DNA of 12,981 nucleotides from Competibacteraceae bacterium UBA2792 (GTDB taxonomy: Bacteria; Pseudomonadota; Gammaproteobacteria; Competibacterales; Competibacteraceae), in assembly GCA_002352125.1 (NCBI GenBank), contig DEHU01000055.1, positions 4,786 to 17,766 on the forward strand. Direction: 5' to 3'. The position numbers and the translations under genes were made by a program. Shown piece by piece: positions 1-7,683 of this stretch (its first letter is position 1; every line of letters begins with the position of its first letter). Below the pieces are notes generated by a model, which was not told the DNA's origin, searched no databases, and was given only the letters and a program-made list of their open reading frames with translations.

Positions 1-408
1 GTGATCGGCGACCACGACCGCGCCGAAGCTTACTATTCCAGCGATGCCATCCGCGCCGATCTCGCGCGGGTGTTCGAGCTGGTACCCACCACCGAGAGCA
101 CGGGCGGTCCGTCCCGTTATTACCGCGTTCCCGGCGTCGGCAGCCGCATCGGTTTTATCTCGCCCCACAGCCACAACTTCTGCGATGCCTGCAACCGGGT
201 CCGAGTCTCGGCGGAGGGTCGGTTGCTGCTTTGTCTGGGACAAGAACATTCGGCCGATTTGAAACGAACCTTGCGCACCTACCCCGGAGATCGCGAACGG
301 TTGCAGCAGGCTATCGTCGCCGCGATGGCGCTCAAACCGCGCGGCCACGATTTTCGGCTTGAGGGGCAACCGGCGATTCTGCGTCACATGAACCATACGG
401 GCGGGTAA
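1..408 (+). CDS. moaA: GTP 3',8-cyclase MoaA, C-terminal part (5' end outside window)
   Basis: This is the last 135 codons of MoaA, the radical-SAM enzyme that, with MoaC, turns GTP into the pterin precursor of molybdenum cofactor in the cytoplasm. What is visible is the C-terminal iron-sulfur module: the cysteine pattern C-x2-C-x13-C at window residues 61, 64 and 78, inside the family motif NFCDACNRVRVS, preceded by GFISPHSH. The protein ends in Gly-Gly, the conserved C-terminal pair of MoaA that reaches into the active site. The radical-SAM CX3CX2C cluster and the true start lie upstream of base 1; the GTG at base 1 is simply an in-frame codon, not a start I would defend. The gene converges on the BRO-N gene, whose stop is about 40 bases away. 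No other moa gene is in the window. Confidence 0.95.
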   Translation: MIGDHDRAEAYYSSDAIRADLARVFELVPTTESTGGPSRYYRVPGVGSRIGFISPHSHNFCDACNRVRVSAEGRLLLCLGQEHSADLKRTLRTYPGDRERLQQAIVAAMALKPRGHDFRLEGQPAILRHMNHTGG

Positions 409-449
409 AAATTTTGTCCGTTAAGGCTTCAATTTCGTAGAACCCCGGC

Positions 450-1070
450 TTAGTTGTACACGCGCTTCGCTTGCCGGCTCCGCCATAAGAAGCTTCTCAC
501 CGAGCTGACGGGGCGATACAGCAGATCGGCGATTTCCGCCGCCCCTACCCCCTGCTCATCCAGACGCAGTATCTCGGCCTTTTCCCATTCGCTGAAATTC
601 TCCCGGGTCGAGCGCGGTTTGGCCGGCTCGATGATCGTTTTTCTGGCCCGCAGCGCTGCGTTCACGCCCCGTTCGACGCAACGCTCGATCAAGTCGGTCA
701 AGTCTTGCTGGGTCAGCTTGAAAACGGGCTCGCCGGTGCCGGGCATCGTGTAGTGACCTCGCTTGCGAAGCGTGGGCAGCACCTCGGACGTGACCCATTT
801 CTTGAATTTTTTGGCTTCCGGCTTGCGGCTGGTCAGGATCAGTGCGTAAAGACCGGATTCGTTGATGATGCTCATTTTTTGGGGCCCACCAGGGGTGTCC
901 ATAACACTGACACCCTTTTCATCTTCATCCAATCGCGCTAGCGCCATACGGTTATTGTTGATATGGAGTGCTGCACATACGTCGACAGCAACAAACCACG
1001 GTTCACCATCAATCATTAGGACACGGACGGACTGGGTAACAAATTCGAAAGTGACAAGATCGTTGGACAT
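450..1070 (-). CDS. BRO-N domain phage antirepressor-like protein
   Basis: A 206-residue protein with an N-terminal BRO-N domain (about residues 5-105), the DNA-binding module of baculovirus BRO proteins and phage antirepressors. Family hallmarks are WFVAVDV near residue 25, INESGLYALILTSRKPEAKK from residue 69, and VLPTLRKRG near 98. A helical linker (about 115-145) follows, then a basic C-terminal region (about 160-202) that reads as a helix-turn-helix, with EIADLLYRPVSSVRSFLWR. It therefore probably binds DNA through two regions. It stands alone: no integrase, phage structural gene or toxin is nearby, so it looks like a stray phage-derived or moron-type gene between moaA and the copper operon. 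The ATG at 1070 has no strong ribosome binding site. An 8-bp inverted repeat upstream (1092-1127) could be its operator. Its target and function are unknown; the family call is firm. Confidence 0.88.
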   Translation of the reverse strand: MSNDLVTFEFVTQSVRVLMIDGEPWFVAVDVCAALHINNNRMALARLDEDEKGVSVMDTPGGPQKMSIINESGLYALILTSRKPEAKKFKKWVTSEVLPTLRKRGHYTMPGTGEPVFKLTQQDLTDLIERCVERGVNAALRARKTIIEPAKPRSTRENFSEWEKAEILRLDEQGVGAAEIADLLYRPVSSVRSFLWRSRQAKRVYN

Positions 1071-1091
1071 CGGAAGGCATTGAAGCGAAAA

Positions 1092-1127
1092 ATAGTTTGT
1101 CTATCAAGCAAGTATAATTCAAACTAT
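1092..1127. promoter_or_regulatory. Inverted repeat in the BRO-N / copper operon divergent region
   Basis: ATAGTTTG (1092-1099) and CAAACTAT (1120-1127) are perfect 8-bp inverted arms separated by 20 bases. The spacer holds TATAAT at 1113-1118 on the plus strand, a perfect -10 hexamer, although I see no good -35 at the right distance. Arms flanking a possible promoter between two divergent genes suggest an operator. Binding by the neighbouring BRO-N protein is a guess from position only. Confidence 0.4.
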
Positions 1128-1202
1128 CGGCGACGAGACAGGCGGTTTTGGATGCATGTCCGATGCCGACTCCGGAACTACGAATACCGACTAAAATCCA
1201 AC

Positions 1203-1219
1203 CGAAAATGTAATTTTCG
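1203..1219. promoter_or_regulatory. Palindrome CGAAAAT-GTA-ATTTTCG ahead of the copper operon
   Basis: A perfect 7-bp inverted repeat with a 3-base centre lies just before the ribosome binding site (GGGGAA, 1222-1227) of the first copper-operon gene. It could be an operator for a metal-responsive regulator or a small leader hairpin. It does not match the CueR or CusR boxes I know. Confidence 0.4.
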
Positions 1220-1233
1220 ACGGGGAACCGATT

Positions 1234-1650
1234 TTGAGTCCGACGGCGCGGCGCGAGCATGTCCGGCAGCCCGGCGTTTTGATGGCGCTGCTGTTGGTGC
1301 TATTGCTGATGTTTGGCGGCCATCCTTGTTCGGCGGTGGCGCAAGCCGGTTCTGTTCCGCCATCGAACGCTCACGATTGCTGCCCCGGCCTGTTCGCGAC
1401 GCCGAATTCGCCTCATAACTTTTCGCAGTTGCCCTGCCACGACGGATCCTGTCCGCAGGCTATCGGTCATTACGACGTAGCAGATCGTTACGCATCGTCG
1501 TTCGGCAACCCGGACGTATCCCCGCAACCGCTCGCCGCCGCCAGGTTGCTAGCGCCAGACTGGTCGAATCAAGGCCATCTTCCGCTTCCCCTCATTGCCG
1601 CAACCACCGGTCCGCCACCGACCCAGCGTTCCATCGTTTTGCGTTTGTAG
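1234..1650 (+). CDS. Small secreted Cys/His-rich protein, first gene of the copper efflux operon
   Basis: A 138-residue protein with a basic N-terminus (residues 1-11), a hydrophobic stretch (about 15-28) and a likely signal peptidase I site after AVAQA near residue 38, so it should be periplasmic. The presumed mature part carries likely soft-metal ligands: HDCC (47-50), PCHDGSC (67-73) and further His at 61 and 79. The proline-rich tail ends in RSIVLRL, recalling small copper-associated proteins such as CopL or DUF2946 members, but I cannot assign it to a family. The TTG start is chosen because GGGGAA lies 7 bases upstream and because it supplies the charged n-region; an alternative ATG sits at 1282. 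It ends 75 bases before cusB on the same strand, so the two are probably co-transcribed. A role in periplasmic copper or silver binding or sensing is inferred. Confidence 0.65.
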   Translation: MSPTARREHVRQPGVLMALLLVLLLMFGGHPCSAVAQAGSVPPSNAHDCCPGLFATPNSPHNFSQLPCHDGSCPQAIGHYDVADRYASSFGNPDVSPQPLAAARLLAPDWSNQGHLPLPLIAATTGPPPTQRSIVLRL

Positions 1651-1725
1651 CGCTCCCAGCCTCTTGCGCTTTGCCGAAGACGCGGCCCTGCGCCGCATTC
1701 ACGCGATTTATTTGGGAGCCTTTCG

Positions 1726-3234
1726 ATGAAAGCCATCTTGGCGGTTGTTGTCGCCATCTTACTGTTCGCTGCCGGCGTCTTGCTGGCACCTCGCCTGCAA
1801 CCCTTGCTTGCCCATCTCGGCCACGAAGCGCCCGCGCCGGCCGATTCCAACGCCGCTGCGCCGGCCGAGCGCAAACCGGTCAAGTACCGGCATCCGATGA
1901 ACCCCACCATCTTCTCCGACACGCCGGCCAAGGATGACATGGGCATGGACTATATCCCGGTTTACGCCGACGGAGGGGATACCGTCGCCGGCCCCGGCAT
2001 CCGCATCGCGCCGGAAGTCGTCAACAATCTGGGCGTGCGCACCGCACCGGTCGAACGCGGCGATCTGAGCCGGCGGATCGAAACCGTCGGCTATCTCGAT
2101 TACGACGAGCGGACGCTCAGCCACGTTCATCTGCGCGCCAACGGTTGGGTGGAAAACCTGAAGGTCAAAACCTTGGGCGAGCGGGTTCGGCAGGGTGATC
2201 TGCTGCTGGAAGTCTATTCTCCCGATCTGGTCAACGCACAAAAAGAGTATTTGCAAACGTTGCGCAGCGACCGGTCCGATCTTAAAGCTCTAGGCCACGA
2301 CCGGCTGTTGGCCTTGGGCATACCGGAAAGCCAAATCCAACAACTGGAAAAAGAAGGGCGCGTTCGTCAGTTGACGTCGGTGTACGCTCGCCAGAACGGC
2401 CTGATTTCGGCGCTCAACATTCGCGAGGGGATGTACGTCACGCCGGAGCTGGAACTGATGACGCTGGCCGATCCGTCCACGGTTTGGATCAAGGTCGAGG
2501 TATTCGAGCAACAAGCTGGCTGGCTGGCGACCGGCCAAAAAGCCGAAGTGCGGTTGCCTCACGCGCCCGGCGAGGCTTGGGAAGGCACGGTCGAATACAT
2601 TTACCCCGACGTAGACCCGAAAACTCGCGCTTTGCGCGCCCGGTTGCGCTTTCCCAATCCCGGCGAACGGCTCAAGTTCAACATGTTCGCCGATGTGGTC
2701 ATCCATGCTGCGCCGCGTGCCAAGGTGTTGAACATCCCCCGCGAAGCCTTGATTCGCACCGGCGTGGAACAGCGAGTGATCGTCGATCTTGGCGAGGGAC
2801 AGTTCGAAGCGCGGCCAATCGAGGCCGGCATCGAATCCGATGATCGGGTAGAAATCCGCTCCGGGTTGAAGGAAAACGAACGGGTCGTCACATCCGCCCA
2901 ATTCCTGCTCGATTCCGAAAGCAGCGTTCGCGCCAGTCTGCAACGGTTGAGTAAGCCGGCAGCGCCAGAAATCTGGACCGATGGCGTCATCAACGCAGTC
3001 GAGTCGGCATCGCGCACGTTAAACGTGACTCATCAACCGATCCCGGAATTGAAATGGCCAGCGATGACGATGGATTTTCCCGTCGCCAAGGGCGTCAAGC
3101 TGGACGGGCTGAAACCGGACGGCAAGGCGCATTTCCGCATCCGGGAAGGCGAGGACGGGCGGTACGTGATCGATGCCATACGTCTCTCGCCCCCGACCCC
3201 TCTCCTAAAGAGTGAGAGGAGTACCGCGCCATGA
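1726..3234 (+). CDS. cusB: CusB-type RND periplasmic adaptor with N-terminal metal-binding motif and C-terminal CusF-like domain
   Basis: A 502-residue adaptor that links the inner-membrane pump to an outer-membrane channel and hands over Cu(I)/Ag(I). The N-terminus is hydrophobic (residues 4-21) and anchors or exports it. A heavy-metal-binding motif follows: YRHPMNP (54-60) and MGMDYIPVY (72-80). The middle is a standard adaptor: lipoyl-like half NGWVENLKVKTLGERVRQGD, a helical hairpin, LADPSTVWIKVEVFE, and beta-barrel segment DVDPKTRALRARL. The C-terminus (about 419-488) matches the copper chaperone CusF, with H436 and the WPAMTM motif giving W444, M447 and M449 at the places of CusF's His, Trp and two Met ligands. 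In E. coli CusF is a separate protein, so this is a natural fusion. The ribosome binding site GGGAG (1714-1718) is 7 bases before the ATG. The stop overlaps the cusA start as ATGA. Confidence 0.95.
   Translation: MKAILAVVVAILLFAAGVLLAPRLQPLLAHLGHEAPAPADSNAAAPAERKPVKYRHPMNPTIFSDTPAKDDMGMDYIPVYADGGDTVAGPGIRIAPEVVNNLGVRTAPVERGDLSRRIETVGYLDYDERTLSHVHLRANGWVENLKVKTLGERVRQGDLLLEVYSPDLVNAQKEYLQTLRSDRSDLKALGHDRLLALGIPESQIQQLEKEGRVRQLTSVYARQNGLISALNIREGMYVTPELELMTLADPSTVWIKVEVFEQQAGWLATGQKAEVRLPHAPGEAWEGTVEYIYPDVDPKTRALRARLRFPNPGERLKFNMFADVVIHAAPRAKVLNIPREALIRTGVEQRVIVDLGEGQFEARPIEAGIESDDRVEIRSGLKENERVVTSAQFLLDSESSVRASLQRLSKPAAPEIWTDGVINAVESASRTLNVTHQPIPELKWPAMTMDFPVAKGVKLDGLKPDGKAHFRIREGEDGRYVIDAIRLSPPTPLLKSERSTAP
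3199..3219 (+). promoter_or_regulatory. Hairpin covering the cusA ribosome binding site
   Basis: CCTCTC (3199-3204) and GAGAGG (3214-3219) are perfect 6-bp arms with a 9-base loop. The right arm forms most of the cusA Shine-Dalgarno sequence (GAGAGGAG, 3214-3221), 9 bases before the ATG at 3231. A ribosome finishing cusB would open the hairpin, which would couple cusA translation to cusB. The same bases encode the unconserved tail of CusB. Confidence 0.5.
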
Positions 3235-6200
3235 TCGCCGCCGTCATCCGTTGGTCGATTCAAAATCGCTTGCTGATTACGCTGGCGACATTGCTGTTGG
3301 CCGGCTGGGGCGCGTATTCCGCCCGCCACATTCCGCTCGATGCCTTGCCCGACCTGTCCGACGTGCAGGTGATCGTCAAGACCAGCTATCCCGGCCAAGC
3401 TCCGCAGGTGGTGGAAAGCCAAGTCACCTACCCGTTGGCGACGGCTTTTCTGGCGGTGCCGGGCGCGGTATCGGTGCGCGGTTATTCTGGTTTCGGCGAT
3501 TCCTTCGTTTACGTGATTTTCGCCGACGGCACCGATTTGTATTGGGCGCGGTCACGGGTGCTGGAATATCTGAGCCAGATTGCGCCCCGTTTGCCACCCC
3601 AAGCGCAACCGGCGTTAGGCCCCGATGCCACCGGCGTTGGCTGGATCTACGAATATGCCTTGGTGGATCGGACGGGCCATCACGATTTGGCGCAACTGCG
3701 CTCTTTGCAGGACTGGTTCCTCAAATTCGAGTTGCAGTCGGTGGACGGCGTGGCCGAAGTCGCGACGGTCGGCGGCATGGTCAAGCAATATCAGGTGGTG
3801 CTCGATCCCAACCGGCTGCGCGCCTACAACCTGCCGCTCTCGCAAGTGCGGATGGCGATTCAGAACGCCAACCAGGAAGTCGGTGGCTCGGTGATCGAAA
3901 TGGCCGAGGCCGAATACATGGTGCGCTCGCGCGGCTATCTGCAAACCGTCGAGGACTTGCGGCGGGTATCGCTGGGCGTCAGCTCCGCCGGTACGCCGAT
4001 CTTGCTCGGCGACGTGGCCGAGGTGCGGATCGGTCCGCAACTGCGGCTGGGCGCGGCGGAACTGGACGGCGAAGGTGAGGTGGTGGGCGGCATCATCGTC
4101 ATGCGCTCCGGCGAGAATGCCCTGACGACCATCGACGCGGTCAAGGCCAAACTGGAGCAATTGCGGCGCGGCTTACCGGAAGGGGTCGAAATTGTGCCGA
4201 CCTACGACCGCTCCAGCTTGATCCTGCGGGCGGTCGCCAATTTGCGCGACAAGCTGGTCGAAGAATTCGTGGTCGTGGTCGTAGTTTGCGCGCTGTTTCT
4301 ATTCCACCTGCGCTCCTCGCTGGTGATTCTGATCAGTCTGCCGGTCGGCATTCTGGCCGCGTTCGCCATCATGCGCTGGCAAGGAATCAACGCCAACATC
4401 CTGTCGCTGGGGGGTATCGCCATCGCCATCGGCGCGATGGTGGACGCCGCCATCGTCATGGTCGAGAACCTCCACAAGCATCTGGAACACGCCCAGCTAC
4501 GCGACGCCGCCGACCGTTGGCGAATCGTGCAGCAGGCGTCGGCGGAAGTCGGGCCACCGCTGTTTTTTTCGCTGCTGATCATTACCTTCAGCTTTCTGCC
4601 GGTGTTTAGCCTGGAAGCGCAGGAAGGGCGGCTGTTTGCGCCGCTGGCCTATACCAAAACCTACGCGATGGCCGCCGCTGCGGGCCTGTCCATCACCCTG
4701 GTGCCAGTGCTGATGGGCTGGTTCGTGCGGGGGCGGATTCTTCCCGAGAACAAAAATCCGCTCAATCGCCTGTTGATCGCTATCTATCGACCGTTCGTCG
4801 GCGTGGTTTTGCGCCGTCCGTGGTTGGTGGTGGTGTTGGCGGGATTGTTGACGCTGACCGGCTGGTGGCCGCTGCACCGCTTGGGTGTCGAATTCATGCC
4901 CGATCTGGACGAGGGCGATCTGCTGTACATGCCGACGACTTTTCCCGCTATCGCCATCGGCAAAGCGACGGAAATCTTGCAGCAGACCGGCAAGTTGATT
5001 CGAACTGTTCCCGAGGTACAACGGGTGTTCGGCAAGGTCGGGCGAGCGGAGACCGCCACCGATCCGGCACCGTTGAGCATGATCGAGACAGCGATCGAGT
5101 TGAAACCGCGCGCGGAATGGCGGCCCGGCCTGACCACCGCCGATTTGATCGCCGAGCTGGACCGCATCGTCAAATTGCCCGGCCTGAGCAACGCGTGGGT
5201 GATGCCGATCAAGAACCGCATCAACATGCTGGCGACCGGCATCAAGACGCCGCTCGGCGTCAAGGTCGCGGGCACCGATCCGGCGACGATCCAGCAAGTG
5301 GGCGAGCGATTGGAACAGGTCATCCGCACCATTCCGGGCGCCACGTCGGTTTATTCCGAACGGGTGGCCGGTGGCCGCTACGTGGACATCGTCATCGACC
5401 GCTTGGCCGCTGCCCGGTTGGGATTGAGCGTCGGCGACGTGCAAGAGGTCATCAACACCGCCGTCGGCGGGATGAATGTCACCGAGACCGTGGAGGGGCT
5501 GGAACGCTATCCGGTCAACCTGCGTTATCCGCAAGCGGTGCGCGACTCGTTGGAGCGGTTGCAGGCGCTACCTATCGTGACGCCGGCCGGCGCCGTGGTG
5601 CCGTTGAGCCAAGTCGCCGCGATCAAGATTACCGATGGACCGGCGATGTTACAAAGCGAGAACGCCCGGCTGACTGGCATCACTTACGTGGACATTCAGG
5701 ACCGCGACATCGGTTCTTTCGTCGCCGAGGCGCAGCGGGCGGTGGCGGAGCAAGTCGTGCTGCCGGCTGGTTATTCGCTGCGCTGGTCCGGCCAGTACGA
5801 GTATTTGACCCGCGCCTTGGCCAAGCTGCAAATTGTCGCGCCGATCACGCTGGCGATCATCTTTCTGCTGCTGTATCTGAGTTTCGGCCGTTTCGGTCCA
5901 GCGGTGCTCATCATGGCGACCTTGCCTTTTGCGCTGCTGGGCGGAATTTGGTTGCTGTACTGGCTGAACTACAACCTGTCGGTGGCGGTCGGGGTCGGCT
6001 TCATCGCCCTAGCCGGCGTCGCGGCGGAAACCGGGGTGGTGATGTTGGTCTATCTCGATCAGGCGTTGGCGAAGCGACGGGAATCGGCCGCCAGCGAAGG
6101 CCGCGCCGTCACTTCGATCGAGTTGCGCGAGGCGGTGATCGAAGGCGCGCTATTGCGGGTGCGGCCGAAAATGATGACCGTCGCCACCATCATCGTCGGC

Positions 6201-6365
6201 TTGTTGCCGATCATGTACGGCACAGGGACGGGATCGGAAGTGATGCGTCGCATCGCTGCGCCGATGGTGGGTGGCATGGTCAGCGCCACGCTGTTAACTC
6301 TGGTGGTGATTCCGGCAGTGTTCCTGATCTGGCAGAGGGTGGTGATCGAGCGAAAGAGCCGCTAG
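3231..6365 (+). CDS. cusA: CusA-type Cu(I)/Ag(I) RND efflux pump
   Basis: A 1044-residue heavy-metal RND transporter of the inner membrane, close to the 1047 residues of E. coli CusA. It uses the proton gradient to drive Cu(I)/Ag(I) out through CusB and an outer-membrane channel. The N-terminus has the family pattern HIPLDALPDLSDVQVIV and SYPGQAPQVVESQVTYPLAT. The membrane proton-relay Asp is D405 in GAMVDAAIVMVEN. The three periplasmic methionines known as the CusA metal site (573, 623 and 672 in E. coli) are present at 567 (LLYMPTT), 617 (PLSMIET) and 666 (RINMLATG) with identical spacing, so monovalent copper/silver is favoured over the zinc/cobalt/nickel of CzcA. GVGFIALAGVAAETGVVMLV and VLRVRPKMMTV-type motifs mark the second membrane half. 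Start ATG overlaps the cusB stop. No cusC or cusRS follows, so the outer channel must come from elsewhere. Confidence 0.97.
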   Translation: MIAAVIRWSIQNRLLITLATLLLAGWGAYSARHIPLDALPDLSDVQVIVKTSYPGQAPQVVESQVTYPLATAFLAVPGAVSVRGYSGFGDSFVYVIFADGTDLYWARSRVLEYLSQIAPRLPPQAQPALGPDATGVGWIYEYALVDRTGHHDLAQLRSLQDWFLKFELQSVDGVAEVATVGGMVKQYQVVLDPNRLRAYNLPLSQVRMAIQNANQEVGGSVIEMAEAEYMVRSRGYLQTVEDLRRVSLGVSSAGTPILLGDVAEVRIGPQLRLGAAELDGEGEVVGGIIVMRSGENALTTIDAVKAKLEQLRRGLPEGVEIVPTYDRSSLILRAVANLRDKLVEEFVVVVVVCALFLFHLRSSLVILISLPVGILAAFAIMRWQGINANILSLGGIAIAIGAMVDAAIVMVENLHKHLEHAQLRDAADRWRIVQQASAEVGPPLFFSLLIITFSFLPVFSLEAQEGRLFAPLAYTKTYAMAAAAGLSITLVPVLMGWFVRGRILPENKNPLNRLLIAIYRPFVGVVLRRPWLVVVLAGLLTLTGWWPLHRLGVEFMPDLDEGDLLYMPTTFPAIAIGKATEILQQTGKLIRTVPEVQRVFGKVGRAETATDPAPLSMIETAIELKPRAEWRPGLTTADLIAELDRIVKLPGLSNAWVMPIKNRINMLATGIKTPLGVKVAGTDPATIQQVGERLEQVIRTIPGATSVYSERVAGGRYVDIVIDRLAAARLGLSVGDVQEVINTAVGGMNVTETVEGLERYPVNLRYPQAVRDSLERLQALPIVTPAGAVVPLSQVAAIKITDGPAMLQSENARLTGITYVDIQDRDIGSFVAEAQRAVAEQVVLPAGYSLRWSGQYEYLTRALAKLQIVAPITLAIIFLLLYLSFGRFGPAVLIMATLPFALLGGIWLLYWLNYNLSVAVGVGFIALAGVAAETGVVMLVYLDQALAKRRESAASEGRAVTSIELREAVIEGALLRVRPKMMTVATIIVGLLPIMYGTGTGSEVMRRIAAPMVGGMVSATLLTLVVIPAVFLIWQRVVIERKSR

Positions 6366-6439
6366 TGAAGAGCACGACCTTCAGCCGGTGGCGTCAACGA
6401 ATTGGCGAACCGGCGAATTGCTCGCCCGATTTGGCAGCA

Positions 6440-6566
6440 GTCAAAATATTGGCGGTTATTTATATTTAACTGATTGTTTTTAATTTATTTTTTATTTGGT
6501 ATTTGATTTGCATAAAATATTGATGACATTCTCGTCTAGAGCGCGCTGGCAACACTCGCAAGAATT
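6440..6566 (+). promoter_or_regulatory. AT-rich leader of the diguanylate cyclase gene, possible promoter
   Basis: The 200 bases between cusA and the GGDEF gene hold no gene. From about 6440 to 6530 they become strikingly AT-rich compared with their surroundings. TAAAAT (6513-6518) could be a -10 element, but no convincing -35 is visible at 16-18 bases. A short inverted repeat GGCGA-ATTGC-TCGCC (6412-6426) after cusA has no adjoining T-run and is a poor terminator. A separate promoter for the cyclase gene is likely, but not precisely placed. Confidence 0.3.
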
Positions 6567-7565
6567 GTGGCCATTGCGCTCGAATGGGTTACCGAACGGG
6601 TTTCGGGGATTTTCGGCTTTTGGTTGCAGCTCGAAAGCCAAGCACGGACAACAACGGCGAACGATGGCGAAGGTAGTACGAAGATGGAAACTAAAATGAT
6701 GCGTTTTCTTGAAATGGCCGTCCAAGCGCTCGTGCTAGCAGGCGTTTGGCGCGGCGCATCGGCGATGGTAGCCAGCGGCGTAACAATCGAACAGATGGGT
6801 TTGTTGCAGACTCTCGAATCGTTTGCGGTTCCGGCGACTCTCGTGGCCGCTATCGGTTCGGTTACCGTAACCCATATTGGGATTCGCGGCTGGCGGAAGC
6901 TGCAAGAAGCGGCTCATAGAGTGCGCGGATCTCGCGACGAACAGCCGCAATCAACCGAAGAATCGTTGTTGCTGATGGATCGGCACGATCAACTGATCGC
7001 AGATCTCCGGAACCGGGTCGTCGAATTGAGCAGGGAGAAAGAATTGCTGGCTTCGCTGTTGAAGGAGAAAAGCGAACGCCTGCGAAAAGATCCATTGACC
7101 GATATCTTTAACCGGCTGGCCTACGAAGAGCAGCTTCAAAGCGAATACCAGCGCTGGAGGCGTTTCGGCAATCCTTTGACGTTTCTGATCTGGGATATCG
7201 ATCACTTCAAGCAAATCAACGACCGATACGGTCACGCCGTCGGCGATGCCGTGCTGCGCGGCGTGGCTCAACAGCTCGCCCATCGCATTCGAAGCACGGA
7301 TTTCGTCGCCCGCTATGGCGGCGAGGAGTTTGCGATGCTCTTGCCGGGAGCCGATCTCCAGGCTGCGTTAAATTTGGCTGACCGGCTCCGGCTCAATATC
7401 GCCGAAGCCGGATTCGACAACGATGGGGTTCGCACACCCGTTACGATATCTTGCGGCCTGGCCAGTTTCGAGCCCGGCGATTCTCCGCAAGCTGTGTTCG
7501 ACCGTGCCGATCGCGCCTTGTATCGAGCCAAGCAGGCTGGCCGCAATTGCTGTCGAATGTTCTGA
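6567..7565 (+). CDS. Membrane-anchored GGDEF diguanylate cyclase
   Basis: A 332-residue protein predicted to join two GTP into the second messenger c-di-GMP. Two hydrophobic segments (about 48-69 and 85-106) anchor it in the membrane, a charged helical, possibly coiled-coil stretch (about 135-174) links to the catalytic domain, and the GGDEF domain starts at D175 (DPLTDIFNR). WDIDHFKQINDRYGH (209-223) provides the metal-binding Asp, GGEEF (251-255) is an active-type A-site, and RSTD (242-245), exactly five residues ahead, is an intact inhibitory I-site, so product feedback is expected. I see no separate sensory domain. Start is uncertain: GTG at 6567 lacks a clear ribosome binding site, while ATG at 6684 (residue 40) has GAAGG upstream and would put the first membrane segment close to the N-terminus. 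It is convergent with flgN; a motility role is inferred from proximity only. Confidence 0.92.
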   Translation: MAIALEWVTERVSGIFGFWLQLESQARTTTANDGEGSTKMETKMMRFLEMAVQALVLAGVWRGASAMVASGVTIEQMGLLQTLESFAVPATLVAAIGSVTVTHIGIRGWRKLQEAAHRVRGSRDEQPQSTEESLLLMDRHDQLIADLRNRVVELSREKELLASLLKEKSERLRKDPLTDIFNRLAYEEQLQSEYQRWRRFGNPLTFLIWDIDHFKQINDRYGHAVGDAVLRGVAQQLAHRIRSTDFVARYGGEEFAMLLPGADLQAALNLADRLRLNIAEAGFDNDGVRTPVTISCGLASFEPGDSPQAVFDRADRALYRAKQAGRNCCRMF

Positions 7566-7683
7566 AGAGGGCGTTTCGGGTACAACAAGGGAACCGGAAA
7601 TAGCAACGCCAGCGCGCGCGAGCTAGCCGCCGAATAGCGGGAAAATTCGAGGAAAATCGTAATCGAGAGCGGCAGGGCGGCGA

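Noticed and set aside
4497..5534. Minus-strand reading frame of 345 codons inside cusA
   Set aside because: Fully antisense to a strongly conserved part of cusA, rich in Arg, Gln, Asp and His, with no recognisable domain.
4820..6469. Plus-strand reading frame of 549 codons overlapping cusA
   Set aside because: Out-of-frame shadow of cusA; very rich in Arg, Gly and Ala without any motif.
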